A stretch of DNA of 64,000 bases from Limonium bicolor (taxonomy: Eukaryota > Streptophyta > Magnoliopsida > Caryophyllales > Plumbaginaceae): NCBI GenBank assembly GCA_023374045.1, contig CM041776.1, forward strand, positions 284,717,873 to 284,781,872, in the 5' to 3' direction. Below, in pieces: positions 1 to 11,500 of this stretch. A program made the position numbers and the translations under genes. Below the pieces are notes generated by a model. That model did not search any database, was not told where the DNA came from, and worked only from the letters and a program-made list of their open reading frames with translations. Numbering within the stretch: the stretch's first letter is position 1; the number at the start of each line of letters is the position of its first letter.

Positions 1-1286
1 TAAATCTCTGTCGCCTTTTCTTGGAATGTCTTTAATTCTCTTAACATTCTTCTCAACCATATGGCATGACACACATGAGTGGCAGCGACATATTCGGCTT
101 CACATGTGGAGAGTGTGACAATCGGTTGCTTCTTTGAACTCCAAGAAAATGCTGTGTCTCCCATATAGAATACAAAACCTGTAGTGCTCTTTCTGTCATC
201 AATATCTTCTGCCCAGTCACTGTCGCTATACCCAACAAGTTTGTAGTCATCAGGATTAATAAAACAATCCATAATTGATTGTTCCCTTTAAATACCCGGA
301 AATTCTTTTAGCCGCTTTAAAGTGAATCGTTGATGGAGACTCCATGTAGCGACTAATGAGGCCAACTCCAAAAGATATCCGGCCTTGTGCATGTCAAATA
401 TCTTAAACTTCCAACAAGACTTTTGAAAGTTGTAGGCTCCACCTTTTCTCCTTCATCATTCTTCGATAACTTTGCGCCACAATCTACTGGTGTACATATC
501 GGATGGCAATCTTCCCATCTTGAATTTCTTCAGCACCTCCCTTGCATAACTTTCTTGTGAGATAAAACTCCATCGTCCTTTTGTTTATCTCTATGCCAAT
601 ATAATAGGACATAAGACCAAGATCTGTCATCTCAAACTCCTTGGTCAGATTTTCTTGAACTCACCAAACATTTTTGGATTACTTCCGTAAATATCAAGTC
701 ATCAACATATATGCAAACAAGTAAATATCATCATTCTTACATATCTTACATAGAGGGCTGATTCATGTGGGCACTTGATGAAACCATTATTTTGAAGATA
801 TTTGTCAAGCCGGCTGTTCCATGCTCTCGTGCTTGCTTCAAACCATACAAGGCTTTCTTTAGTTTCAATACTTTCCCTTCATGGCCTTTGACTTCATAAC
901 CTGGAGGTTGTTCAACATACACCTCCTCTTCAAGCACTCCATTCAAGAATGCTGATTTTACATCCATCTGATATATTTTCCATTTCTTCTGGGCACGAGA
1001 GAAAACAATCAACCGATGGTTTTCTAATCGGGCACGGGGCAAATACTTCACCATAATCAACTCTCCAGGACGTTGACTGTAACCTTTGGCTACTAATCTC
1101 GCTTATATCTTTCTATTTCTCCTTTTGGGTTCTTCTTCAACTTAAAACCCATTTAAGACCAATAGGTTTTTCTCCCTTTTGGCAGGGTCGCAAGATCCCA
1201 AGTATCATTTTTTCTCAATGGATTTGATCTCTTCATCCATGGCTATCCTCCATTTCTTCTCTTTCATTGCCTCTTCGAAACCAAGA
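1..1286 (-). pseudogene. copia reverse transcriptase and RNase H, partial
   Basis: RT is seen in minus-strand pieces: YQMDVKSAFLNGVLEEEVYV (about 990-930), LKKALYGLKQAR (about 870-830), and the catalytic YVDDL (near 690-705). RNase H follows, with [13 protein letters not shown] (about 70-110). The pieces lie in different frames, so the gene is decayed. It continues beyond the left edge. Confidence 0.85.
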
Positions 1287-1606
1287 GGTTCACAATCTGC
1301 AAAAGACAATAAAGAGTACATCCTCTTCATTTTCTTGTTGATCAAGTTCCCTATAGATATCTTCAAGTCTTCTCATCTTCAATGGTTCACTAGAATTTTC
1401 ATCCAAGAAGAAGGTGATGTTGTTGAGAGGATGTCTGTGTGGGTGTGACAAGTGATGATGATTGTTGTGGATTACTGGTGTCGCAGGCTCAGGATTTGGT
1501 TCATCCTCTTGAACTTCATCATTGGCGAGTGGGAAGAAACTATATTGCTTCTTATCATCATCATTCCAATCCCAGACTTCTTCTTCGTTGAAAATAACAT
1601 CTCTGC

Positions 1607-2571
1607 TCACCAATATTTTTCCAAGATTGGGTTGTAAAGCTTGTATCCTTTGGATTTCTGATCATAGCCAATGAAAATGTACTTCTTGCTTTTGTCATCA
1701 AGTTTTCTCCTTTCTTGATCGGGAACATGCACATGGGCAATGGATCCAAATATCCTCAAGTGAGACAAATTTGGCTTGAAACCACTCCATGCTTCTTGTG
1801 GGGTCTTGTCATAAAGGCTTCTTGTGGGACAACGGTTGGATAGATATACTGCACAATCCACCGCTTCAGCCCAAAATTCTTTTGGCATGTCCTTGCTCTT
1901 CAACATACTACGAGCCATATTAAGAATGGTTCGATTCTTTCTTTCTGCCACGCCATTTTGTTGAGGAGACCTTGGAACTGTCAGAAACCTTCTAATGCCA
2001 TTCACTTCACAAAATTCATTAAATTCATGTGAAGTAAATTCACCACCTCTGTCCGTTCTCATTGACTTGATATAATATCCACTTTGATTTTCAATGAAAG
2101 ACTTGAATTTCTTGAACATAGAGAAAACTTCAGATTTTTCTTTCAAGAAATAAACCCATGTCTTTCTACTATAATCATCAATAAAGAGTAGAAAGTACCG
2201 ACTTGAACCAAGGGACGTTGGTGTGATTGGCCCACAGACATCGGCATGAATAAGTTCAAGTGGTTTTCTTGCTCTTGTAGTGGATTCTTTTGGAAAACTC
2301 TTCCGGAATTGCTTTCCAACCAAACATCCTTCACAAACTGTTCTGGGTGGTTGATATACGGGAGACCTTTCACCATCCTTTTCTGACCCATCATCTTCAA
2401 TCTTTCAAAGTTCACATGTCCAAGCCTCAGATGCCAAACCCAGGATTCATCTTTGACACAAGCTTTCAAACACTTTGCAGCGGTAGTCTCAATATCAAGA
2501 ATAAACATTCTATTTTCTGACATCGGCACCTTTGCAACCATTTTTCCATAACTATCCGTTAGGAAAAGCAT
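1607..2571 (-). pseudogene. copia pre-integrase domain and integrase core
   Basis: The first part (2571-2330) holds the pre-integrase segment with WHLRLGHVNFERLK. The 238-codon frame at 2323-1607 is the integrase core. The catalytic aspartates are in HADVCGP and MRTDRGGEF and the glutamate is in NGVAERKNRT. The downstream HLRIFG and KSKKYIFIGYD signatures are also present. The core frame is unbroken, but the two parts lie in different frames. Integrase would insert the cDNA into host DNA. Confidence 0.9.
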
Positions 2572-3165
2572 TCAATTTTTCATATTGATCTCATGACCTC
2601 CTTCCATGAGTTGTCCAATACTTAGAATGTTACTTTTCATGCTTGGTATGTAATATACATTACCTATGAATTGATGATCACCATTCTTTGTACGAATCAT
2701 CACGGTGCCTTTTCCTTTGATGGGTACTTTGGAATTGTCTCCAAATGTGACAGATCCATTGATAGAATCATCCATCTCCACAAACTTGCTTTTATCGCAC
2801 ATGTGATTGCTTGCAGCATTATCAAGATACCACCCATTCGTTTTGACACCATTCTCAATTTGATTTGAAAATAACAAAACAACATCATTCTCCGTTGTTT
2901 GTGCAAACTTGGCATCTTCATTATTTGATTTTTCTGCACTCCAACAATCACGTGCAAGATGGCCATATTTCTGACATTTGTAACATTGAATTTTGTACTG
3001 TCCCCTCTTTGATTCTGACTGTATCCTCTTCCTCGACCTCTGAAATTTTGGCTTCTCTCCCCAAAATTGTTTGGTTTCCTCTTCCATATCCTCCTCGTCC
3101 TTGTCTTCCTCTACCCCGGCCTCTTCCTCGACCACGTCCTCGTGTGGTCCTCTCACGATCATCAT
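2572..3165 (-). pseudogene. copia Gag zinc knuckle and aspartic protease segment
   Basis: This open frame of 197 codons carries an acidic/basic linker, a CCHC zinc knuckle (CYKCQKYGHLARDC, near 2946-2988) and the protease active-site region WYLDNAASNHMC. In working copia proteases the active site is normally D-[ST]-G-A; here it reads D-N-A-A, so the glycine is lost. The frame continues toward the pre-integrase zinc domain. Activity is doubtful because of the active-site change and the upstream frameshifts. Confidence 0.85.
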
Positions 3166-3269
3166 CTTTTAACGTGAGTTGTGTGGCTAGGGCTTGTTCA
3201 GTTGAAGACTCTTTTCTTTTTGTAAATCTTTCTTCATGGGCTTGTAGTGACCCATGAGATGATCTACTG

Positions 3270-3804
3270 TCATGTCTCCAACTTTTGGGACTCCTCGATG
3301 GCCACCACTATGTAATCAAACCTTGCATGTAGAGAACGAAGAATTTTCTCTACCACACTTATGTCTTCAATTTTCTCACCATACCTTTTCATTTGGTTGA
3401 CCACGGCCAGCACTCTTGTAAAATAATCTGCAACTGTCTCGGATTCTTTCATCCGAAGTGCTTCGAACTCTCCTCGTAACGCTTGAAGGCGTACTTTCTT
3501 CACTTTTTCTACGCCTTGGTAAGAGTTCTTCAGGATTTCCCATGCTCCTTTCGCCGTGGTCTCGTTCGCAATTCTTGCAAACATGGTCTCATCTAAACAT
3601 TGATAGATGAGGGTGAGGGCTTGCTGATCTCTCTTTTGTTGTTTCTTCACTTCATCGGCAGGGGTTGCTGATGGATGTGGTGCCTTTCTCTACAATGTCC
3701 CATACTTCTTGGCTTCCGAGTAAAGCCTTCATGCGAATACTCCAATTCTCATAATTGTCTTTTGTAAGACGAGGAAATACAAACGGAAAACTTGAAGAAG
3801 CCAT
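3270..3804 (-). pseudogene. copia gag, N-terminal and UBN2-like part
   Basis: The start is the ATG at 3804, opening MASSSFPFVFPRLTKDNYEN. The NYENWSIRMKALLGS segment is a typical plant copia Gag opening. The frame stops near 3652 while the rest of Gag ([16 protein letters not shown], then the region around [16 protein letters not shown]) continues in another frame to about 3270. A second shift follows, after EESQKLET. At least two frameshifts therefore disable the product. Gag would form the cytoplasmic virus-like particle. Confidence 0.85.
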
Positions 3805-4334
3805 TTTTTCACTTTTTCTCACAATTTCCTTTTTTCTCCCTTTATCCAATTTCTCTTCCGCCCACTTTTCCTTCACACCACTTTTTGTTTTTTTCTCTTT
3901 TTTTTACTTCCACACCCGTAACTTCCTTTTTTAAAAAAAAAATTCTTTTATCACCTTCTCCTTCCGGTTGCCTGATTTCTCTTCCCGTCTCAATTTCTTT
4001 CCGTACTTCCCCAAATTCTGATTCCCAAAATGCTCCGTTCTTCTGGCTTTTGATTGCGGACAAATGTATGTGAATTTAGAATGTCAATGATATCTACAAA
4101 AAGACAAAACTTCCCCAGCGATTCTCTTCCACGCTTATCTCCCGAAACAAAAACTTTTTGTGGAAGATGCGACTCAGATTAAGACCACGGGAGATTGAAG
4201 ATTTCGAGGAAATATGGGAATAGATGTCGGTGACGATGGCTATTTCTTCTACAGAGTCTACGGGATGCAGTCAGAAAATAGTTACGGTGTGATGTTGAGA
4301 AACATTTTAATAAGGGCGTGAGATTTTATAGATG

Positions 4335-4346
4335 GCTCTGATGCCA
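4335..4346 (-). other. Primer binding site (initiator tRNA-Met type)
   Basis: The minus strand reads TGGCATCAGAGCC just inside the LTR. This matches the usual copia site TGGTATCAGAGC, complementary to the 3' end of initiator tRNA-Met, with one difference. Confidence 0.8.
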
Positions 4347-4349
4347 GTT

Positions 4350-4566
4350 TGTTGGGAGAAATAGAAGATAGATGAAGAGGAAGTAAATATGTGTGATTGA
4401 TGTCTCATGTAACTGCTTACAACAACACCCTCCTTATATAGTAGTAGCAAATGACTCTTGGATGCTACTCTTTGTAAGGATGTGACTCTACACAGAGATA
4501 CAACTCTACAAATATAACTCTTGAATATAGACATGACCTTTGAATAACAGACACAAATATTGAACA
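4350..4566 (-). repeat. 5' LTR of the copia element at 1-4566
   Basis: On the minus strand the block starts TGTTCAATATTTG and ends CAACA, so it has TG...CA termini, and a primer site follows three bases later. Length is 217 bp. The second LTR is off the window, so the boundaries rest on the termini and the primer site only. Confidence 0.8.
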
Positions 4567-4597
4567 ATTAAGTTATATTAACATTATATTCAGTGCA

Positions 4598-4776
4598 GTG
4601 CCGACATAATATATACACATAAAGAGAGGTGCGAGTGCAACGAATGTGCAGCTCTTATTTGTCCCTAATTGACCAGTATGTTTTTTGGACTACTATATAT
4701 TAAATAATGCAAGAAGTTTCCAATATTACTGTTTGTAGGACTGGCCGGCTGTATTCTTCATAGGAATGACCCACCA
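4598..4776. repeat. Copy A: short remnant of the duplicated segment
   Basis: About 180 bp matches 9645-9890 in copy B and 29850-30060 plus 30627-30690 in copy C. Shared stretches include GACATAATATATACA, GTGCAACGAATGTG and GTCCCTAATTGACC. It has no gene. It starts just right of the copia LTR and ends where the En/Spm-type pseudogene begins. Like B it lacks the insertion seen in copy C. Confidence 0.75.
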
Positions 4777-4814
4777 TGCAAAATGTATCACTTCATATTA
4801 GTTAGGATGGCGCC

Positions 4815-6122
4815 AAGTAAGGCCCTTCTCAATTGACAAATATTGGAATGTGGGCACCTCAATTTCAAACCTAACTGCCCGAGACAGCGGGTCATCATGT
4901 CGATGAGGAGCTCAATTTCTTTGGGTTACTTGCTCATTCAGCTCACCCTTTAAAAATAAATGCATCGAAGACTTTTAATAAATTATAGGATTGTAACACT
5001 AAATTTGTAAAAAAATTTAAGAGTAAACAAAAGTACTTACCATCTTATCAACAATTTCCTTCGTTTTCTCGAAGGGATACAGACGCTCTCCAGTTTTTGG
5101 GTCTTTCTTAGTGCGTGAAAGCTTCCAAAACGTACCCCGTTTCTGGTGGTCATCCAGAGTGCTAATATTCGATGGCAGCTCCCCTTCTTCCACCCACTCA
5201 GGAACTCTTCTATTAACCCCTTTGGCACCCAACACGTGATAATATTCATTCTTCTTCGCATTCGCTGACTGGGCATCATGATACTCCTATTATCATGTAA
5301 ACATACAAACATGATGATAATTAAAAATATATACTATGTAAACATATATATACAATACTTAATTATTTAAGAGTTAGTATGTACCTTCGTCTCCATCTTC
5401 TTATCATAAAATTGCTGCCACTTCTCTTGCGTTATTGGTGTGTAGATCTCCCAAGGTTGGCGTGTGTCACCGTCAGGCCTCTTAAGCTTCTTGGTGATGA
5501 ACCATTGACCAGATCATGCTTATGATCTGAAAATTTCTTGCGCATCATCACTTTGACCATGGTGGTGTAGTACTCGCTTTCTGCAGGTATTCGATATTGT
5601 TTCTGCATTTTACCATAAATGAAACGGATGTTAGTTATGCATACTTATAAGTCGTATCAATACTTCAACTATTGTTTATTTACCTGTACGATCTCAAACA
5701 GCTGCTTCTTCAGTCCTTTGTCAACCTGAGGCCAGGAGAGATTGATATCGCAATACTCTCGCACTATGATGCCCAACTCTGTAGTGAAGTCTCCAGTCCA
5801 TTCCCCAGTCGGCTGTAGGTACTCATTAAACTGTAGTGACTTTGACTCAATCTTTTTTTACTTGAGAGCTTTTTGTAGGACCTCGAGGTTTTACAGTCCT
5901 GGTCAGTGGGATCTCTGATCCAGAAGGTCCAGCCTGTGTGTCCTCAGGTCCAGCCTGTGTGTCCTCAGCTAGCACATCAGACACTCTAATCTCGTCTAAG
6001 CCTTGACCCCCCTCATCAGTTCGGGCCCGTGACTTGCGGCCCTTCCCTCCACGTGTTTGCTTCTTCTTTGGTCAGGATGCCTCACTCAGAATCTCGCCGA
6101 TCGGGTCATCCATATCATCCAT
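4815..6122 (-). pseudogene. Plant En/Spm-type transposase (Transposase_24/Ptta-like), decayed
   Basis: The start is the ATG at 6122, opening MDDMDDPIGEILSEAS, followed by an in-frame TGA at codon 16 and a basic KKKQTRGGKGRKSR stretch. A 7-residue unit EDTQAGP occurs twice in tandem. Later exons give GEWTGDFTTELGIIVREY (about 5820-5685), ITQEKWQQFYDKKMETK (about 5440-5387, after a frameshift) and the family hallmark GTFWKLSRTKKDPKTGERLY (about 5135-5075), ending at a splice donor near 5040. A coiled-coil-like tail may lie at 4950-4815. This family is known from plant CACTA-related elements. The stop and frameshift show it is dead. Confidence 0.75.
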
Positions 6123-6901
6123 TTAAATGTCTGCACAGATAAACACTATGATATTAATAACAACACAATAAATAATGTAAAAAATACATAATAAGATATC
6201 ATAAATATATATATAATTGTCTTATATATATTTATATATCTAATATTATATATACTACTTGGTGATATATCTATAATATCATATATTTAAATAATATAAT
6301 ATATATATAGTTGGTATTGGTTATCCTATCTTGTTTATATATATTATCCTGCAACTAACTATTATATATAAATCAACAAATTATACAAACAATTATGCAT
6401 GATAAATTGAAATTGATCTAGGTAGAAAAATAAAACTAACCTGTACTTGGAAAGACGAGGAACAAGCGAAAGTGAGTGGTGAGTGAAGACGACGAGGAGC
6501 TAGCTGACGCGACTACTACCGGCAATCTTGTGTAGTATCTAAATGAAGAAAACACAGTACAATTGATATGTCAATTCAAGTTCATAATGAAATTAATGAC
6601 CTACGACATAAATGTATAAGTGTAGTACACAGTACAATTGATACATCAATTCACCAACGTTGTTTACTTATCAACAACTCACACAAACAATAGAAAGATA
6701 GTAAAAAAAGTAGCTGAAATGAGCTAAGGCATTTCATCGAACACCTTGCGAGCATATAGAATAGTTTCTAAAATTGGCCACATTATGTATTTCTACTCAA
6801 ACCAATCAACTAAAAATTACTCAGAGGACACAATCAATCATCAGTTACATTTTTCACAACAAATTAAGGTTCAATTTGACAACAAATCGAAACTTAAAAA
6901 T
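6123..6901. other. AT-rich DNA without a recognised gene
   Basis: This stretch includes a very AT-rich run at 6150-6420. I see no protein family signature, LTR pair or TIR. It is probably non-coding DNA of the same CACTA-type element. Confidence 0.5.
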
Positions 6902-6948
6902 CTGTAAAAACTGACCTAAATTTCTAACTTTTCGGTCAGTTTTTACAG
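6902..6948. other. Perfect 15-bp inverted repeat (hairpin)
   Basis: The arms CTGTAAAAACTGACC (6902-6916) and GGTCAGTTTTTACAG (6934-6948) are exact reverse complements around a 17-base loop. They border a GC-rich tract at 6955-7060. The role is unknown, possibly part of CACTA-type end structure. Confidence 0.7.
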
Positions 6949-7139
6949 CAACAATGGCGATGAGGGGCGGCGCGACTGGGGCGGACGTGGACGGCGACAA
7001 CGGCGGCGCTCCGGGCTGGTGGTGGTGGCAGAATCATGGCTGGAGACGGGGGTGAGTGGTGGGCGATTTAGATTGCGCAACAGAGGGGAATGCTGTGTTC
7101 CGAAATGTTTACGAATGGGGTCGAGGGTTTAGTTAAAAT

Positions 7140-7300
7140 AAGATAATTTTCGGCAGTTGTTCATTGGAACCGCCGAAAATGTGGTCGGGGGTAGGAGTTT
7201 TTGGCAGTTGTTCATTGTAACCGCCGAAAATGTGTGTCGAGATGAGGGAATTTTCGACGGTTTCTAGTTATAACCGCCGAAAATTGGTTTAGTTATACCA
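7140..7300. mobile_element. CACTA-like subterminal repeats, end missing
   Basis: Short repeats of the CCGCCGAAAA type (near 7170, 7221 and 7272), some next to TTGTTCATTG, recur in both orientations, as is usual at the ends of plant CACTA elements. No CACTA terminus is found. The tract is cut at about 7302 by copia sequence. Confidence 0.6.
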
Positions 7301-7302
7301 AT

Positions 7303-8733
7303 CCCCTCCTGCTGACCCACACCCATCTCCATCCTCACTACGTACCTCATCTCCTTATGTTGTACATATTCCCACTTCCCTGCCTATACAGTTGTCCACT
7401 AATACCCATACTGTGCAAACCCGCTCCAAAGACGGTATCACCAAACCCCAAATTATCTTCCACCTCCACACCACTCATTCACCTCTTCCAAAAACATATG
7501 AAGATGACCTTAATTGCCCACTTTGGTTAAATTCAATGATGAAGAGTATGATGCCTTAATTAAAAAAAGGTCTTGGGATCTTGTTCCTCAACCGGTGAAT
7601 GCTAACGTGGTTTCAAGTAAATGGTTGTTTCGGCACAAGTATAAGGCAAACAACAAGCTCACTCGGTATGAATCCCGTTGGGTAGCTCCTAGTTTCTCTC
7701 AGCAACACGGTGTTGATTTTGATGAGACGCGTCAAGCCAACTACAATACGTACTATTCTCAGTTTCGCTATTCATCACAAGTGGTTGATTAACCAGCTAG
7801 ATGTCAAAAATACATTTCTTCACGGCACTATTGATGAAGTGGTTTATTGTCAACAACCGCGTGGATTTGTAAGCACTCAATTTCTTGATTATGTATGTAA
7901 GTTTAACAAATCTCTTTATGGCTTAAAGCAGGCACCGCGTGCTTGCTATCAACGATTTGCTACATTTGTTCGTGGCCTCGGGTTCACTAGTAACAAGGCT
8001 GACCCTTCTTTGTTCATCTACCTTGATTGTTCGTCCACTGCCAATCTTTATGATGTCTATGACATCATCCACAGGGTATCTACTTCTGCACTTCTTGGCT
8101 TCTTATTGCCAAAGTCAGTCGTGAATTAGCAATGTCTGATCTCAAGCCTCTTCATTACTTCTTAGGCATTGCAGTGACATAACAGTTCTATGGTTTACAT
8201 CTGAGTCAAGCACAATATGCCAAAGATTTACTAGCGCATGCCGATATAACAAATTGCAAAGCTAGTCAGACACTGGTTGACACTAGAAACCAACTCCCGC
8301 AGGATGTGCGTTCTACTGTACAAGACTCATTCATGTATGGATCTCTCGCTGGAGTACAATATCTTTGTCTAACCTAATGAGATATTGCTTATGTTGTTCA
8401 GCAGGTATGTCTTCATATGCATGATCCAAGGGAAGGTCACTGGAACGCTATGAAACGAATTCTTCGCTGTGCTAAAGGCACCACTTCCTTTGGCTTACGG
8501 ATCACAAACTCTTCGCACACAACCCTGACATCTTATTCTGATGTTGATTGTGTCGGTTGCCCAACTATGAGACGTTCCACTTCTGCTACTGTGTTTCTCT
8601 TGGCACAAATCTGATCAGCTAGTCCTCCATATGTCAAGCCACAATCTCTCTGTCAATTGCTGAAGCCGAGTACCACGCAATTGCTAATGCAGTGGCTGAA
8701 TCATGCTGGATTCGTACTCTACTTCATGAACTT
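7303..8733 (+). mobile_element. copia pol fragment, cut at both ends
   Basis: It is colinear with 21320-22780 of the copia element at 17469-23193 and belongs to the same family. It begins in the Pro/Ser-rich integrase tail and runs through RT (KRSWDLVPQPVNANVVSSKW, QLDVKNTFLHGTIDEVVYCQ, KSLYGLKQAPRACYQRF) to RNase H (AMKRILRCAKGTTSFGLRI). The YVDD region reads DVYDII, so a catalytic aspartate is missing, and several stops interrupt it. It has no LTR. It ends exactly where copy B of the segmental duplication begins. Confidence 0.88.
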
Positions 8734-8750
8734 GGGTTCCACTTGGCCGG

Positions 8751-9247
8751 AAGCTTTTTTAAAATTCTGAAATGTATAATAATGTCCTGCTATGAAAGAT
8801 CGAGAATGACCTGCAATCCCAAATATAATTTGTGGGAAACAGACAGACATAAAAACATCAATGCATCATCATCAATGTATAGTTTATATAAATTATATGA
8901 ACCAGTAGTTCAAAATAGTGAATATATAGTTCAAGAGTAACTAAACCACTTCTTCCTTCATGCTTAGTATAAAGAGTAAACATTGATCGACTTCTTCTAA
9001 TCGCGAGACCAAATACTAGCTACTACGTACAGCTGGTACCCATCATACTACTATAATACACAGTAGTATAAACGGCAGTACGTTGGTAGCAAGGAATACT
9101 CTCTCTATATTGTACTAAACTACTATAGAGAGACTACAACCACATACATATGCTTAATATAATTGCGAGATAAAAAGTAAGAAGCTAGGGGATGTTGAAA
9201 ATTCTTTTACTATATTAGAACTAAGAAGATTGGTAGTAATTATGGTA
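8751..9247. other. Intergenic DNA at the start of copy B
   Basis: Non-coding sequence shared with 28967-29427. It lies downstream of the minus-strand MGNTCC gene. I see no other gene. Confidence 0.6.
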
Positions 9248-9547
9248 CTATGAAGTAAAAACAGCAGGCTGATGATGAGGATCCAGCTCTTTGAATCTGG
9301 TCTGGTAAACCTTGGATATGAAGACAGTGGCTTTGCTGTCAATTCCTGGTTCTGCTACCCAACGCCCTTTATCATGGTCACTGATGTACACCCGCGTTGT
9401 CGTTCTGGACGCTGTCCGCCGCCCTGATGCCGCCATCAGATGCTCCTTCTGCCCTCGCCGTTGGTCGACTGTCCTTGTAATAGTAGTAGTTGTAGTACTT
9501 GTACCACTACTACTACCACTACCTCCGCCACAGCACGTGTTCCCCAT
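9248..9547 (-). CDS. Small MGNTCC protein, probably N-myristoylated (copy B)
   Basis: A single-exon frame of 99 codons. The start ATG at 9547 gives MGNTCCGGG. Gly2 with Cys5 and Cys6 is the usual set-up for N-myristoylation plus palmitoylation, so attachment to a membrane face is likely. A Ser/Thr-rich stretch follows (residues 11-24), then a basic part with RTVDQRRGQKEHL. The C-terminal half (about 53-99) carries VYISDHDKGRWVAEPGIDSK, the best conserved part. I do not recognise a named family. The paralogue at 29428-29715 keeps the frame with only a small length change in the Ser/Thr run and few substitutions, which suggests a real gene. The function is unknown. Confidence 0.75.
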   Translation of the reverse strand: MGNTCCGGGSGSSSGTSTTTTTITRTVDQRRGQKEHLMAASGRRTASRTTTRVYISDHDKGRWVAEPGIDSKATVFISKVYQTRFKELDPHHQPAVFTS

Positions 9548-10716
9548 CGATTACTCTCTCTGATTGAACTATAGATAAGCTAATATATAGTTATTGTCAA
9601 TGTTTAATTTGACTGTGTTTTGTATTATGGATGAGGCTTCCGTGCAGACATAATATATACATATTAGAGAGGTGCGAGTGCAACGAATGTGGTGGGAAGG
9701 GCATCATATTCTCTTATTTTGTCCCTAATTGACCAGCATGTTTTTTGAAACTACTATACAGAAACTCTTCTAGTTTAAAAGGAATAATAATAAATTGTTC
9801 CATTTATATTAAATAATTGTACAAGAAGTTTCCGATATTACTGCTTGTAGGACTGTCCGGCTGTACGCTTCGATAGGGCCGGGGACCCACTATGCTCCTT
9901 AAAAATCGGTCAAATGTCCGTTGACTTCCAACCATGACTTCCGTTTACCTAGCTCAATTTCTTGTAAAAGCTATTTTCCTTTTTTGTTACTGTTGATACC
10001 TAAAAAATTCCTTTTCTTTTTTTGAATGTTTCAAGTTCTTAGGCTCCATACATTTGCTGATAGTTTATCCTAGTTGATATTGATTGATGGTTGATTGTAA
10101 AAGAATGTACTGCACTGGTTAATTCAGTCAAACATATTAAACCAGTTAAACATGGGAGACAATTTGAGTTTAGCTATTAGCTGATAGCTGATATTAACTG
10201 ATAGCTGATTGTAAAAGAATAAACTGAAATGATTAATCCAGCTGATAGTAAATACAAGAATAAACTGAAATGATTAATCCAGCTGATAGTAAATAAACCA
10301 GCTGATTAATCCATCAGTTTCTGTAACAACAAAAGGGTCTCGTAGGAGTAGTTCTCTCTCTCCTCTTATTAAATTGGGATGCTCATCAACCCAATATTAG
10401 TTTGCTTTCACCCAACCAGAAGGTTGTTCTCAAGCACATACAAGTCACAAAGGCGCATCTAGGCAAGCTAGCAATCGCAAATTCGCAATACCAGATGCAC
10501 TTAGAATGATCCAACCTTACCAAACAGCTACACCATGTAACACAACTAGTATAACATACTCTTGCACAACAAAACATCAGGGTGATCACCTACGAATAAT
10601 AGCCAATCAATCTTGCCTACCAAACAAAGAAGACATAATGGATGAGGAGGATAAAACTTCCTCCTTGACATCAGATTCTAACAAATCTTTAGACTTCATC
10701 ATACATGTAACAAATA
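9548..10716. other. Intergenic DNA between the MGNTCC and ATG4 copies in B
   Basis: No gene is seen. At 10130-10310 a short unit (AATAAACTGAAATGATTAAT with CCAGCTGATAGTAAAT) is repeated, together with several AGCTGATAG words. This stretch replaces the unrelated 30795-31441 of copy C. Confidence 0.55.
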
Positions 10717-11281
10717 TACAAGAGCTGCCAGTCATCCTCTTCCCCCTTGTGTTCCCTCAATTCTCCCAGGTCATAATCTTCTCCAGCGTCTTGCTGCTCA
10801 GCACTCCTACCACCTGTAGAGCTGTTGGACCGCTTCAGATTGGTACGAATCTGTGCCACTGTAAAGAGTGGAGCTCCATTCGATTCATCTGCAAGCTTAG
10901 AAGCTCTACTACAAAGATCATCGAAATCATCTGTAATGCAAAATGTTACAGCGACTGCCGACCAAGTTCATGGAAAAATAATGTTTATTGTAAGTCAAGT
11001 AGGAGAATGGAGATATAATATAACCCTACCATACCTTTATCTCGGCAGTAGAAGCCTATGGCCAGAGAAGGGTCAAAGGATTCTAGAGGGAAGTGTCTAA
11101 TCATACTGCAAGCCAACAGATTTGAAAATGGGACACCAAACGATTACAACATGCACGCAAAAAGCAAACATTAAGGAATAAAAAGGAAAAGAAGCCTCAA
11201 TTCATTACCTGCAGTGATAGGAAGAGGTATCAACCTCCATGTCATCATTCTTAATTTTTACAACCTGATAAACATCAACAA

Positions 11282-11500
11282 TAATAACAGTCATTTCTTT
11301 CAGTTCCTATTAATGAGGACGACTGGAATTTTATCATATGTAATTAGTCGTAGTAGTTGTTAAATCTGTTTCATATTTTCCTCCTAATAGTTTTCTCTTT
11401 CTCCTAATAGTTAGCTCTCTTTCTGTTATTTTCTTGTGTATATATCGTTGTACTTCAAGGCATTCAGACATCAAATACAAAACATACAGTTCTACTTCCC
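11282..11500 (+). repeat. Left LTR of the copia deletion derivative
   Basis: It matches 12204-12422 with a few differences, including a 3-base indel in CGTAGTAGTTG and a change near 11448. It lacks the last seven bases (TTTTACA) of the right LTR, so the deletion junction lies at 11500. Confidence 0.88.

Larger units (their letters stand above)
1..4566 (-). mobile_element. Ty1/copia LTR retrotransposon, 3' part beyond the left edge
   Basis: Read on the minus strand, the order is LTR (4566-4350), primer site, leader, gag (from 3804), zinc knuckle, protease, integrase, reverse transcriptase and RNase H. Integrase before RT is the Ty1/copia order. The 3' LTR lies outside the window, so element age and target duplication cannot be judged. 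Frameshifts break gag, so this copy is probably not autonomous. Confidence 0.93.

Noticed and set aside
4598..4776. A third MGNTCC gene in copy A
   Set aside because: Copy A covers only flanking non-coding DNA; no coding part of the gene is present.
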